A stretch of 64,000 nt of DNA, taken from NCBI GenBank assembly GCA_030762935.1, contig CM060900.1, forward strand, positions 287,789,784-287,853,783. Direction: 5' to 3'. The notes under the pieces were generated by a model that saw only the letters and a list, made by a program, of their open reading frames with translations, was not told the DNA's origin and did no database searches. Shown here one piece after another: positions 24,705-37,230 of the stretch. Position numbers and translations under genes: made by a program. Origin of the DNA: Hymenopus coronatus. Its lineage: Eukaryota > Arthropoda > Insecta > Mantodea > Hymenopodidae. Every line of letters starts with the position of its first letter. Within the stretch, counting starts at the first letter, position 1.

Positions 24705-24990
24705 TCTTCTCTCCAGAACTGTGTTTACTATTCACCAACTTTACTTTTCTAAACCGTCCAATTCTTGCTGTAATGTCCACTCCCATCGTGACTTAGATCC
24801 TTCTTCCTTCACCACAGGAGCACCTCTCAAAACACAACCTTTCTCTATCACTGCTGGCTTAGCACTAGACATCAGTTACACTAACCTAATGCAAAAAACT
24901 AAATGTAAAATTGTCAGTGAAAAACTACTAACTTCATTTTCTGCCAACACTTTATTTTGCTACCACATAATGTAGACATTGATTTCATAA

Positions 24991-25572
24991 GGCAAAACAT
25001 ATCCATGTATTAACAGTCTTAAATTGTTAATTTTTCATGTGCTTTCAAACTTTCAGCTTTCAATATCTTGAAAGTAGCTTTCATGGAGATAGGTTTTCCC
25101 AGTAACCCATCATTATGTTACTGTCTCAATTTCATATACTAAGAACTGATTTGAAATATGGCTCATCACCTTCATCTTACACTGATCCTTTTACTACTGT
25201 TCAAGCTTTTCATATATTACTATAGTTTCACACACTAGAAGATGATCACGGACATGCTTCAAAACATGTTTTCTGTTATTTGGCACAATTCTTAACTCTC
25301 CAAAACATGTGTTTTCCAGAGTAATTCCTTTATTGAACAACCAAAAAAATGTTAGCTTCATTGTAGCAACGCTGAATGACATCTCACTAAAAAAATCCTA
25401 GGTGGTTTTAATGAAATGCATGACATCTAAGAAAATTAGGTTTCTTTTCAATGGCTTTAGGGCAGCCAACCTTCTCTGTACCAACCTGATGCATGTGTTT
25501 CATGTCCATATTATGAACATATAACAGTGGAAGAGCCTTACTCATGCAGTACACTGCAAACCACTTTTCAAA
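24991..25572. other. No recognisable gene
   Basis: A 62-codon minus-strand frame at 25194-25382 (contains NNRKHVLKHVRDHLLVCE) may be a transposon scrap, but I cannot place it. Confidence 0.35.
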
Positions 25573-25917
25573 ATGTTTGGAATCTTTCCATTAGCCTGTG
25601 AATATATTCTAGCCATATTGTCATTTGTAACAAATAACCCAGAAAAGTTTACAAAAACTGCAGATATTCATAACAAAGAGACCAGACATAGGCAGGACTT
25701 ACATAGACCAACAAATAATTTGCAGTTAATACAAAAAAGGGTTTACTACAAAGGAATAGTTTTGTTTAACTCACTTCTCTCTTCTATAAAAGAGTTGCAA
25801 ATGAACAAAAACAAGATTAGATCAGAATTAAAAAGATACCTTATTACTCACAACTTCTATACAGAGAAGCATTTCATTCAATCAAAAAATACTGATGATA
25901 ATGTAACATTGTAAATA
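25573..25917 (+). pseudogene. C-terminal fragment of a second LINE ORF2
   Basis: The frame reads MFGIFPLACEYILAILSFVT, then NNPEKFTKTADIH and TRHRQDLHRPTNNLQLIQKR. It ends VYYKGIVLFNSL, SSIKELQ and KRYLITHNFYTEKHF. This order (LGILPL..Y, N.E.F, HN..TR....L..P, S..Y.G...FN.LP..I, F...L...L....FY) is the tail after the RT thumb in many arthropod LINEs. It ends at TAA 25912-25914, followed by ATATAATAAA. Only the 3' end is present, consistent with 5' truncation. Confidence 0.6.
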
Positions 25918-26127
25918 TAATAAACATGACTATACTAAGAATGCATGTGTATGAGTAGGTTTTTGGAAACAGACATGTAATTGTAACTTATGCAAACTGA
26001 CACCTCAGAAAATTCACTGTCAGAGTTATTATTTGTAAATAAATGTATTAATAAGTGTGAATAAATGTAATTCCTCACATGATCTATATCCTTGAGTTTG
26101 GGCATAAAGTCTAATCTCATAAAATAC

Positions 26128-26188
26128 AGAGAGAGAGAGGGGAGAGGGGGAGAGAGGGGGAGGGGAGAGAGGGGGGAGGGGAGAGAGA
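26128..26188 (+). repeat. GA/GGGA-rich simple repeat
   Basis: Purine-only tract of AGAGAGAG and GGGGAGAG units, about 60 bp. Confidence 0.9.
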
Positions 26189-26899
26189 TATGGGAGGAAA
26201 ATGACCTTTACATTTCTCAAACTGGTTACATTTAGTGGATGAACTGCTTAGTGGTTAATTTAGGCTGGTTCAGAAAAAGCAGGAGCAAGAATCAGAATGG
26301 AAACATCAACGTTAAAATATGTGTATTACTATGCTATTCACAATTCATGGGAAGTTTACTACAACCCAGAATGGCAAATTAAGATTCATATAGAATGGTC
26401 TATATGGTAGAAATTGTTCATGGAGGCCATGAACATCAAAAGTGCAGAAAACAAAACTCTCAGAATAATCTGAAGCAACAAATTTAATTTGTGTCATTTA
26501 TTCCTTGTGTATTAGGATAATGCTTTTCACACAAGGAGTCAGAAACAGCAACACCACAGTGTTTAGAAAATATTTTACCTAATTTAGAACCTGCATTATT
26601 TTGGTTGAATTGCAATAAGGATTAAAAATGTAATTTGTCAGTCATAACCAAATTACATCCAAATGCTCACCTTTCCATATACTATCTAATTATCCAGATT
26701 TCCCTTCTCCAGTGCATATCATAAATGAAACTTGCAAATCTTTTCTGTTCTTCTGAACCATAGTTCAATTGTATTTCTTACACTTTGTTTTGCATTTCAT
26801 GCACTTAAAAATGTCACATTCCTGCATTAGTAAGTCATACTTTCATGTTTTTTATGTTACAACTGTACTTGCATGAAAAAATTTATTCTGCACTTTTTT

Positions 26900-27370
26900 G
26901 ATATTCAGTTATAATTTCTCATTTCCACTTTCATTAAAGCACAACAGAATTGTAAGCCTCTCCTTACTAAGTTTGCAGTCATGAGAATTTGTGCCCTTAA
27001 ATCCAAGGTTTCATCTGGCAAAAAATGGAAAGCTAGTTTTGTTTCATCTGCAATTAAAATATCAGGACAAGCTTTCCTAAAATTGAAGGCAGCATTATTT
27101 TCCAGAGTTAAATATTTTCATGCAGTGCAGTAGCCTCACCTTACACATATTTGTACACTTAGTCATGTTGATTTGAATCTTTCAATATAATTATTGAACA
27201 CTTTAAATCCTCTTGTCCTATTTTCATAGCTAAATATGCTGCCTGGTCCTGAACCATAATATCATCTAATTGCATGTTTGAACTAGTTTAGAAAAACTTT
27301 TTAAGCCTGTAAACTGAGTCAGCGAATTTTTCTTTTATAAATTCTCTCTTCTCAGCAGTTTTAATCAGTT
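26900..27370 (-). pseudogene. pogo/Tigger-type transposase fragment
   Basis: On the minus strand, frames from 27365 downward read TAEKREFIKEKFADSVYRL, then IMVQDQAAYLAMKIGQEDLK (HTH_Tnp_Tc5-like block). These are followed by GEATALHENI, then IADETKLAFHFLPDETLDLR, and finally QFCCALMKVE. This corresponds to the pogo/Tigger order in which a NADET box carries the first catalytic Asp, followed by LP..T, then K.R.T.LLC.N..G. The acidic box is preserved as ADET. Several frame changes are needed and the rest of the DDE domain is absent. Confidence 0.6.
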
Positions 27371-30300
27371 TATAGTTACTAACATGTTTAACACTGACAC
27401 TTTCCACCTACATACTATATCCACACATTTTACATTCAAATTATGATCATTCTGAGGGAGAATTTAAATTTTTCACTTTGTGTTATTTTTAGACTTTTTT
27501 TCTCCACTGTCAAAATATTGATAACGTCAGGTATAAAAAACCTGGTCAACAATAGAACCATCATTGCTGAATGGGATACAATACTAATGCTACTGAGCTC
27601 CACTGGCTGCACAACCACACAAAGTTAAAGCATTTTCCATCTCGAACAATTTGCACCATTATCATAGTGGACAGGAGTGAATAGGAGAAGTGTGATCACT
27701 GTAGTAGTTCATGTGTTCTGCCACAGATAGCATTGAGATTAGTTGTGATACACTGCTAATAGAAACACTGTAGTGTTTAGCAAGAAATCCACTGGAGAGA
27801 ACGAGTAAACAAGAAGAATAGTATTGTTAGTAATGCACTTACACCACAAGCTAATGTTCATGATCATTCACAGAAATGCAAGATAACACTTAACACTACA
27901 ATGCAAAATGACACAAAAATAAAACACTAAAATATAATATTTATGTTTATATATTCACTGTGTTATAATGCTTACATTTGGATATTAATATGTCATTTCT
28001 TCTGAGAATAAAGAGCTAATGCTGCTGCAAGAATTATTACAGCTAACATTGCTACAAGAATTATTACAATCTATATACTTGTAATTTGTTCTACAGTAAA
28101 AATATTCTCACCTACTCATAAGTCAGTTATTAGTAACTTTCAAGTTTCCTAAATGATTATGCAGCCTTTGATGACTTATTTTGTTTCTTGTTTCCTTGGT
28201 GCAGAAAAAGAATTGACACTTTATTTAATGAAGAATCAGTTCGGAGACAAGATCCAGTACATGTTCCTCACAACCTCTAATTGCCAGAACCAATACTAAT
28301 TCAGTTAACACTGTCATAACTATTAAAAAATATATCGGCCCATAAGTTATTTTTCCTTGAAAATTTCTCTGCTAGAACTCTCTGTACTGCAAACGAATGT
28401 TGCATACAGATTTAGAGGGGTAGAGGGCAGAAATTATCCGCACCAAAAGCAGTCTGTCATTAAAGGTGATATGGAAAGGTAATCTTTACACTTGCCACAG
28501 CAAATTTTTTGTAATACGTCAGGTTCTTCTTTTTAGTTGTCTACAATTTCTTCAAAACTATATCAGCAACAATGTCTCAGATATATTTATTTTCCTTACA
28601 AGTACTTGAACCCTGGTATTGGCTACTGTCAAATATTTTTTAGTTCAATTATATTGTGCTGTTGCTGCCTTACCACTTCTTTAATAGGCCTCCTTTATTA
28701 CTGAAGTTTTTATTAGTATTCTCTGCGAGGGGGATGATTAATAATGGTATTATGAGAGTGTGCTGCATTATTACCATGTTTTTCAAAACTTGTAACACTT
28801 TCAGCCCTTTTTGATGGGGTTTATGAAGCTTATTGGTCATGATAAGTATTTATGAATATTGGGAAAGACATGTAGGTGTGTGAGGTATTAATTTCCATGA
28901 TCTTTATATGTTCTCCATTAACTATAAATTTGTCTAATTTTGTCAAAATTTCTTCTGAAAATGTGCATCTCACACATAACTATTATAGAAAGTCTCTTAT
29001 AGCTTCTTGGTACAGCCCTTTCCCACTTAAAAAACAATAGTTTAGCTTTTGGATGTCTAAAAACCTTTTATTCGTCATATACAGGTTCACAACCAGGCAT
29101 AACATTTGTTTCTAATAACTAAAAGCTTCATTAAGATAGACAATAGTTCACCAAGTTATACCAAGCACAGTAATCATATGCACAATGTTTCAATCCAATA
29201 CCCAAAAAACAATACCAGCATCAATTCAGCAATTTAAATAGCAACACTAATGATTTTTCTACCTACAGGCGGAGACAACCTTATAACTCTTGTACAAATC
29301 TTATGGAACAGCAGTAGTCATCTAATATCTCCTACTTTAGGGCATTGTCTACTAGTAATACTGGACTGACTCATGAAGATTTGGTCCAAAATTGAATGAG
29401 TTCTGCCGAAATTCGAGGGTAATAAGAAAGATAAACATGATAAGCGAACATTTGGGGTTGTGTATTATATCATTTGATTCCATACCCTTGTAGAAATAAT
29501 ATTTACTGAGGAACCAAAAAATGGAACTCCACTATATATGTTAACTGTGAAAACACTGTACAAATTAGTATTTGGAGGTACCTATCAAACATGATGTAAG
29601 ATTGCATAAAACATAACATCCTGAAATGTTCTATCACATTTTCTTACCAAACTACATACAACAAATATATTAATGGTAAAACACTAAATAAGATGAAACT
29701 CCAAGTGCAGAATATCTTAATGTCTAAGCTACATTAAATGCAGTATTTCAACCTACAAACTTTAATATTAAATATTAATTGAGCCAATTTCACAGTAAAC
29801 TAGACCAATAGAAGAGAATATTTATTGTCATATGACATTTACATTATGAGCATAACTCATAAACTGGTGATTCTTCAAAATATACTTGAGTAACTTAAAT
29901 TCTAATATTTACATATTATTCAAGTTACATGGTATACAAGATATTATTTGTAAATTTATTTAAAAAATTATTTGTCAATTTATGGTAATAATATAATATG
30001 TATATTAGCTTAGTGATTCCAACATTGTGTCATCCATAAATTCTTGTATAGAGCAATATGTTTTGTTTAGTGATATTAATTTAACTCTTTTTGCAAATAA
30101 ATTTAAGGTTTTATACCTTTGATTTTTTGCAGCAGCTATATACTTTTGTACCCATATATTAGGATTTTTTTTTCTCCATAGAGTGTTAGTCTATGCATTA
30201 GAATTTTATGCTAGATTTTTATTACATCAACTTGCTTCTCTGAAATGTCCTAAACTAGCAAAATTCTTTATCATTACTTGTGTGGTGATTTACATGAGAA

Positions 30301-31479
30301 AGTCTAATTTATACAACAGGAATATGAATTTTTAAGGAAAAAATTTCAAGAGGGATAGAGGGCATTTTGAAAACAATTGAGGTTGCTAAAGGTTATACAT
30401 GGTGCTTTATTTCCAATTACACTTGCAGCCACTACACTTTTTAGTTGCTCAATACCCTTGACAGGATCTTTTAATTTTTTGCATAACAGTTTCTGAAATT
30501 TGTTGTCTGCCCAAGGATGATATGTGAATCTTCTGAACTGAGGTTGGTCACAAGGGTCCTGTAGGGTGGTTGTGTGTGTTAAGCGGTTCAGATTTTTTGT
30601 ATCTGTGTATTCTCTTGTTTACCTTTTTAGAAGTACTTGTTCATAGTTATTTGGATTATTTATTGGTATTCATTATTCTCCATGGGAATGTGTACTAATC
30701 TATACGTTAAGACTGTTCATGACTGCATATCAGAGTGTTGTGGGATTGCAGCAATCATGCATTATGTAGTTATCTGTAATTGTGGATTTTCTATGAATTC
30801 CAAATAAAGTGTCATGAGGAAAAACATGACAAGCGCCAAAACTAAAAATGTTCAGGAAATGAATTTTAAACTTTCAGGAGTCAGTAATACTACATAAGGG
30901 ACTGTACATGTTATACAATACATGAAATGTGTTTCTTCAATGTATTTGTATTCGTATATTAAAAACAGGAATGAAATAGTACTTACAAATGAGCAAAATA
31001 AGGAAACATGGAAGTAACTACCAATTTTCAAATGGAAAACCTTGTCAAGCTCAGGATATATCACATTCTTCCACACAAACATATGCATATGCATACTTTT
31101 TATAAACCTTTTGATAACAACTTGTGTATTAAAATATAATAATATAATTTTAACCATAAGCTAAGAAATGAAATAAGTTACATCCAACACTTTTACAACA
31201 TATTAATGCAGCTGTATTTCTGCAGGAAAACTAAAGTGATGTGGAGTATTAAGCATTGTCTATGCTGCACAACTCCTTCAAATATAGTAAATCTCGATAT
31301 TTCTCAATGGACACATATTGAAACCCTGTCAAGGAGAATATTCTTATTAATAATTTAATAATATATAAATCAGAAATTAAATTATAACACGAGAACCAAC
31401 CGAGCTAATTGACAATGCAAAGCATGGATTTTGTAGACCTACTATTATTAACTTCTATTTTACTATGATGACGATATTA
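27371..31479. other. No recognisable gene or repeat family
   Basis: About 4 kb of AT-rich sequence with only short frames, none with motifs I recognise. I see no convincing RNA gene. Confidence 0.4.
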
Positions 31480-32524
31480 CTTTAATATCGTAATTTTGTA
31501 TAACTGATCAGGCAGGTGTAACTCCCCTTCTGTTGTGCATTGGAGTTGAACCTTTCTCTCTGGTAGATGCATTGCTGCTGTTGTGCAGAGACCACTCTAT
31601 GTATCTCTGTACTTCACCAGTAAATACCAGTAAAGTACAATCATTCACTTTTAGCTCCCTTACTAGATGCCTTCTAATGGTAAGCTTTTTCTTGTACTGT
31701 TTATTCAGGTGTAGATTCTAGTTCTTGATCATATTCTGCTCCACCTTCAAAACTTCAAATGGCATAGGTTTCACTCTTGATTGTCTTACTATTTTTATCT
31801 AATCGTGAAGAACTTCAGTTCTAGTCTTCAAATTTATAAGTCCCATATCCTTGTCGCACTTAAGGTACGAGTGCTCACAAATGGGAATGGTTACTTTGAC
31901 AGACTTCAGTTTCTTCTCCTTGTGCACCATATGATGGAAGAATTGTACAGTTGTAGCAGTTTTATTCTGTCCTCCACAGGAGTCACAGAATATTTCCAGT
32001 TCATTAACTCCTGGTTCTAGGTAGTAGTAGTAAACGAAGTGATGTATAAATGAACAAACTTCATCACTTACTTTGCATCCAACTGTTTCTGATACGTGTA
32101 AAAAAGCTCTTTCCAATTGATAATATATGAATGTTAAAAATGCACAAACAGAAAGTTGCCTCTAGTAGTTGACATCAGTAATGGCTATGTTGGGACAAAG
32201 AAAATTCTTACAAAAATCCGTTGTAATAGATGCTTGTAGTAGATTCGCAGCTAGGCTTCTCAGCATTTTTTTTTTCCTGTGATAAAATTCTTTTGCTTAT
32301 TTTAAGTGTAGTGTATTTTCCACTTCAAGTTGCCTTAATTCTGATGGTTTCTTTCCTTTCTCTTCATCTGTCAACTTCCCTTCCTTATGATCAAAAGAAT
32401 CAAAATACTGGAAGTGGTACACAGTGAAGCATAATTACACATTGGTTAAAATGAGTCAAATTTACACTTGAATTGCTTCACTAAGTAATAAATTACCTGG
32501 ACATGTTTCGCAGGCCTAGGTTGC

Positions 32525-33080
32525 CTACATCATCAACAGATTTTGACTCGCCGACCTGTTGTTGGTATTTTCTGTGGACTCCTCTCCTTTCTCTGGTGGC
32601 TGATAAATGAACTTGTAGAGTGGGTTGTCATCGGCGGGAATTCCAAAATTCATAAGGCTATGTTTTTGCTTTAAAATAAAGATCTTCTCCCATATGTTTA
32701 ATTCTAGCGGTTGCTGTACTGATTTTAACAAGTGGACATTATCTTCGATTCTAAGGCTATTGTCCCAAGCATGTGAGGCTACCGCCGAGTTCTCCATTTG
32801 GTTGTTTCTTAAGTGTGCCAGATGTTCTTTCGACCTGGTTCCTATGTTTCTTCTGGTTTGTCCTATGTATCTTTTATCACAGTTTTTACAGTTGATTCTG
32901 TAAATTCCTGATTTCTTGGATGCAGGTGTTCTGTCCAAATTGTTTTTTAGAAGATATTTTTATGCTGTGTTTGTTTTGTGGGTCTAAGAAGATGTTTTGC
33001 TCCTTGAAGATCTTTTTAAATTTGTTGAAGGCCTTAGGGTGGAATGTGAAATTTTTTAAAATATTCTGGTTTTTATCTGC
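32525..33080 (-). pseudogene. PLE GIY-YIG endonuclease, minus-strand arm
   Basis: Linker text FTFHPKAFNKFKKIFKEQNI precedes the domain. The domain (32938-32525) shows KSGIYRINCKNCDKRYIGQT, R..G.R..EH, ASHAWD and LNIWEKIFILK, i.e. the GIY...YIGQT...R...EH pattern with the CxxC-like NCKNC insertion of Penelope-type endonucleases. Tyr, Gly and Arg positions are intact in this arm. A frame change near 32900 separates the linker from the domain, and no RT is attached, so it cannot function alone. Confidence 0.8.
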
Positions 33081-33499
33081 CATGAGGGTGGTTGTAGCTG
33101 CTATTTATCTCTTTCTCTCTCTATTGTTTTTAGTTTTTTCAGATCAAGTGTTTTCTTAAAACCATTGTTCTCGGCAGTTTTCATTATTTGGTTAAGCTCT
33201 TTTTCATATTCTATCTTCCCCATAGGGATGTTAAGTAATCTGTTCAGCAAACTGTGGATGATTGCATGTTTGTAGCTAGTTGGGTTGAAGCTGTTAGATT
33301 TTATGTGGATGTCTTTATGTGTGTCCTTCCTGAAAATTCCAAACTCCAGTTTTTTTTTAGTTCCTAATAATTTTGAGATAAAAACCAGAACATTTTCAAA
33401 AAATTCACATTCCACCCTCAGGCCTTCAACAAGTTTAAAAATATCTTCAAGGAACACAACATCTTCTTAGCCCCACAAAACTACCTTCTAAAGAACAAT

Positions 33500-33913
33500 T
33501 TGGACAAAACACCTGCATCCAAGAAATCAGGAATTTACAGAATCAACTGTAAAAACTGTGATAAAAGATGCATAGGACAAACCGGAAGAAACATAGGAAC
33601 CAGGTTGAAGGAACACCTGGCACACTTAAGAAACAACCAAATGGAGAAATCAGCAGTAGCCTCACATGCTTGGGACAATAGCCATAGAATCGAAAATAAT
33701 GTCCACTTGTTAAAATCAGTACAGCGACTGCTAGAATTAAACATATGGGAGAACATCTTTATTTTAAAGCAAAAACCTAGCCTTATGAATTTTGGAATTC
33801 CAGCCGATGACAACCCGCTCTACAAGTTCATTTATCAGCCACCAGAGAAAGGAGAGGAGTCTACAGAAGATACCAACAACAGGCTGGCCAGTCAAAATCT
33901 GTTGATGATGTAG
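33500..33913 (+). pseudogene. PLE GIY-YIG endonuclease, plus-strand arm
   Basis: This 137-codon frame is highly similar to the minus-strand arm (KSGIYRINCKNCDKRCIGQT, then GRNIGTRLKEHLAHLRNNQM). The YIG of the active site reads CIG here, so the second catalytic Tyr is lost. The C-terminal half (LNIWENIFILKQKPSLMNFG) is well conserved. It ends at TAG 33911-33913. The two arms differ at scattered sites, showing they have diverged since duplication. Confidence 0.8.
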
Positions 33914-34940
33914 GCAACATAGGCCTGCGAAACATGTCCAGGTAATTTATTACTTAGTGAAGCAATTCAAGTGTAAATTCGACTCATTTTAACCAATGTT
34001 CCCTTCCTTAATTTCAGCTTCAAGTGACTTCTTACTGACTGCATACACATCAAAGGAGCCGCAGGTATCAGTTCGGGGATATTAAAGTCATTGTTAAAAA
34101 TAGTACGGTAGTTTTTGTAGCTAATATTCCATCCAGGATGCTTTTCTTTAAACATATACATCTTGGGAATATTTAGCTCTTCAGGAAATTATGTCTTACC
34201 AGAATCCTTTAAACTATAGTGACACTCCCTGCCTTGAAATGATTTAATGTGGTCATGTACAGCCTCCTTCATCATTTCACTTATCTTGTTCAGCCTGTTC
34301 AGGTGCTTGCCTCTTCTATCCTTTGGAGGTATGCCTGTGTTTATCATTTAAGATAAAATTTAACTAATTTTGCCTGTGCTTAAACCATAAATAGAAATAA
34401 ATGCCTTCATGCAGACAACAATTTCCCTCTCTGCATCATGTTCTTTGAAGTCATTATTTTCATCTGTAATTATATGTGATATCTCTGAAATTTGCTTCAC
34501 TTTCATTTTTACATCATCTCCGACGCTGAAATGGGATGATCAACACAAGACCACCAAGGAATAAACTAATTTCATCTTGAGATTTCATGCCATTCATATA
34601 TAAAATTATTTGTCCTGTAATTTCTCTCAGGGTTAAGATCAAAAGTTTAACCACCCATACTTCTTTCTCTTTTTCATAAGATTCATCTTTACACTGTTTT
34701 CTTCTGATAATATTACTGTATTCAAATCTATCCTGCTTTCAAACACTATAAAATCATGTGAAAATAATGCATATTGGAAAAACAGAGCAAGATTAAACAT
34801 CTTGATTGACAATAATGGCTGACAATCAAGACCTGATAATTATTAATGCATTAATGCAAACATAAACGAATCAGGCTTAATACTCTTTTAACACCAGATG
34901 TAGCATGATTATTTTAATCCACCATGGACTTGTCAAGTTT

Positions 34941-36300
34941 TTACCTTGTTTGTATGGACATGACATGTTTTTTTTCTGTATACTGATTCTTTCTTGGGCA
35001 ATATCTCTTAACTGAACGAGTTTTTTTCCCAGATGTAAATACATTCAATGAAAGTACATGCAATGTTCTAAAAGATGGCACCAATATCTCAAAATTGAAT
35101 AGAAATGGCTCTTGACATGCTTTTCTTCTGGACCCTTCAAATGTTAGGTTATGTTTTTCTGTTCTGATTAATTTGATGTCCAGGAATGGTAGGCATCCTT
35201 CTTGTTCGGTCTCTATGGTTAACTGAATTGAATTGTTTTGCATATTGAGGATTTTGAGTGCATTGCTTATTGGTTTTTCCAGATCTTTGGCAATGATGTC
35301 ATTTACATATCCATGCCATTTTTTGTATATATGCAGGAATGGCTCAGAGACGTGCATCTCAAAATTACACATAAATAAGTCGGCTAGAAGCAGTGGCAGA
35401 GGATTCTCCATTGCCAGTCCTGTTGTCTGTTGGTAACATTTATTCTTAAAGGTAAAGTAGTTCTGTTTAAAACATAAATTGGCTAGCCGAACAGATCTTC
35501 TACTTCCTCTGTCGGTAAGCTTATGCTTTGCAGCCAGTTTTAAGAGGTTTTTGAAGTTCACCTATGGGTATATTAGAAAAAAGGGAGGTGACATCAAAGG
35601 ATACTATTTTATCTTTAGGTGAGATACTGATATCTTTAAGTGGTTAATCAGCTCCAGTGAATTTGTTATGCTACTGAACCTTGGGATGGAGCTGAATTTC
35701 TGTGTGAGCTGTTTGCAGAGTTTATATGTGGGTGCATTGTTATTATCTACTATGGATCTCATTTTGTTACCAAGTTTGTGTATTTTAGGTAAGGCATACA
35801 ATCTAGGCAAGGTTGGTAGATCTGGTTTTAATTTGGAATTTTGTTTTTCTGATATAGTCTTACAATTTGATAAAGTTTCATGTAATGTCTTTATACTTTT
35901 ATTTAATGGATTGGCTACTTCATATTCCAGATTGTTTAGTAAGGATTCTACTCTTTGGTTGTTTTCTTGGTCTAGTATTACTCGATGTTGCCTTTGTCCG
36001 ATTTTGTGTACACCACTGGATTCAAACTTAAGGACTTTATAATTTTCCAGTGTGGATTTTTTCTTTGTATTTGTGGCTGTACCTGATCCAAAATTGGTTC
36101 ACACTGCTTTTTAATTGCTTTTTGCTCTATTTCTTTTAGGTGGCTTGTGGCTATTTCTATATCTGCTATTTTGTGTTTTGTTGCAATAACCTGCACAGCT
36201 TTTAGGTCTTTGTAGAGTATGGTTAACTGACATTTGCTGAAGGTGTTTTTGGATAAATTTACATGGTTTTCAGGGGGTGTCTTTTTTCATATTGAATTAT
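34941..36300 (-). pseudogene. Penelope-like reverse transcriptase, catalytic box altered
   Basis: In minus-strand order: IEQKAIKKQ and SLNPVVYTKSDKGNIE (36100-35978, the K.DKG motif); MPRLYALPKIHKLGNKMRSI (35810-35750, fingers); KVNFKNLLKLAAKH-like text then CYQQTTGLAMENPLPLLLAD (about 35440-35380, the Q..GLAMG..LSP box). The catalytic motif follows as GYVNDIIAKDLEKP (about 35310), where YVDD has become YVND. Then come LTIETEQEGCLPFLDIKLIR and SRRKACQEPF (35215-35110). Four frames are used. The element keeps the PLE order but its active site is mutated and it has no attached endonuclease. Confidence 0.8.
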
Positions 36301-36758
36301 TTTTATTGTTTTGCACAACAACTTTGTAGCTCTTTTAACATAGCATCTTCCTGCTCATTTTTCTGCTCAAGATCAATAAAAAATTTGAGTGCAAATTTTC
36401 CCAAAGTGTGTGGCCTAATGTTTGCATAACACTAAGTGTAACTCCTAAAGTTGTAGCTTTAACTGTGTAATTTTGCATAGTGTTTGTTCTTTTCAGTTTC
36501 CATTACTTTTTTATCTGAGTCTTGATACTTGCTGTTATTGTGTTTTATATACCTTTTGACAAAATTTGGATTGACCTAATGTTGTATGCAAAGATTCAAG
36601 AAATTTATGTCTGCTGAGGTGTTATTCCTTTTTTCTTCCAGTTTTAATACAGTTTTTAAACCTACTTTAGCTCCATCAAGATCTGTGTTAAATTTAAGTG
36701 CATGCAATAATACCTTCATCTTGTTCTGGTGTTAGCTATGCACCACATGGCACCACAT

Positions 36759-36855
36759 GTTGAGTTTCACAGGAAATTTTTCTTCTACACAACTTGTTAA
36801 TCGGCTGTTGAGTTTCACAGGAAATTTTTACTTCTACACAACTTGTTTATCGTCT
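36759..36855 (+). repeat. Two tandem 48-bp units
   Basis: GTTGAGTTTCACAGGAAATT begins at 36759 and 36807, each followed by TTCTACACAACTTGTT. Copies differ by a few bases. Confidence 0.9.
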
Positions 36856-37039
36856 TAATTTGAAATTTTGAAAATATGCAAAGAAGCTTGTAACAGTGAT
36901 GTGATAAATATTAATTTAAAGAATTTGAGTCAGTTTTTGTAACACAAACATCATTTACTAATTACTTAATGGAACCAGTTTTGAGAACACTTGTTTCCAT
37001 TTTTAACCCTTAATTCCTACTAAGTCTTGCTTCACTGGC

Positions 37040-37230
37040 ATCAAAGATGAGGTGAAGGTGCAACACTTGTGGAGGCATCTGGTGCTGGATCTATTAACTT
37101 CCAGAGGTTGCTGTATGCTGCTAAATCAAAATACATGATAAGGTTATTTTTCTTCATGATATAGATCTTCTCCCAGACATCTAATTCTGTGTGTTTATAA
37201 GCTGGTTTTAACAGCTCGGAGTTTGAAGCA
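37040..37230 (-). pseudogene. Diverged PLE endonuclease tail fragment
   Basis: The plus-strand text around ATAGATCTTCTCCCAGACAT and GGTTTTAACAGCTCGGAGTT aligns by eye with the corresponding stretch of the 32.7-kb PLE (AAGATCTTCTCCCATATG...GATTTTAACAAG). The minus strand therefore encodes the L.VWEKIYI.K end of a GIY-YIG domain. It lies upstream of the 35-kb RT in the same orientation, as a PLE pseudo-LTR would. Confidence 0.5.

Larger units (their letters stand above)
20022..24990 (-). mobile_element. Near full-length LINE (non-LTR retrotransposon)
   Basis: Minus-strand element with ORF1 (about 24704-23684), ORF2 endonuclease (about 23428-22690), reverse transcriptase (about 22566-20888), a C-terminal CCHC-type finger (about 20400-20340) and a 3' end. 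The 3' end carries a stem-loop and an AAATAAATAAATG-type tail near 20022-20045. The 5' limit is approximate. The APE-type endonuclease plus central RT plus 3' microsatellite tail identify an autonomous LINE. Clade is uncertain; the RRM-like ORF1 and terminal finger fit L1/CR1/I-like groups. Frameshifts in every domain make it inactive. Confidence 0.85.
32388..33998 (-). mobile_element. Foldback Penelope-like insertion with 12-bp target duplication
   Basis: TTCCCTTCCTTA occurs at 32376-32387 and again at 33999-34010, directly flanking 1,611 bp. Inside, two partial copies of a PLE 3' region lie in opposite orientation: a minus-strand arm (about 32439-33080) and a plus-strand arm (about 33395-33996). 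They are joined by a spacer at about 33080-33395 that encodes the RT-to-endonuclease linker (LEFGIFRKDTHKDIH) on the minus strand. PLEs are known for partial tandem or inverted pseudo-LTR arrangements and variable target duplications. Together the arms form a near-palindrome of about 600 bp per side. Confidence 0.85.
31480..34480 (-). pseudogene. DUF7869-type gene, interrupted by a Penelope insertion
   Basis: The minus-strand upstream part (34450-34011) contains GIPPKDRRGKHL, HDHIKSFQGRECHYSLKDSG and MYMFKEKHPGW, then NIFN-type text with DTCGSFDVYAVSKKS. The downstream part (32375-31500) contains KLTDEEKGKKPSELRQLE and DFCKNFLCPNIA. It continues with the hallmark ELEIFCDSCGGQNKTATTVQ, then CEHSYLKCDKDMGL and KKKLTIRR. 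This is the layout of the multi-copy DUF7869-type proteins of invertebrate genomes, whose D-x-C-GGQN and GHSY...D motifs suggest a nuclease or transposase fold. The 1.6-kb insert at 32388-33998 is flanked by a 12-bp duplication and its removal restores the frame (EIKEGKLTDEEKG). Other stops show decay. Function is unknown to me; a transposon origin is likely. Confidence 0.65.
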
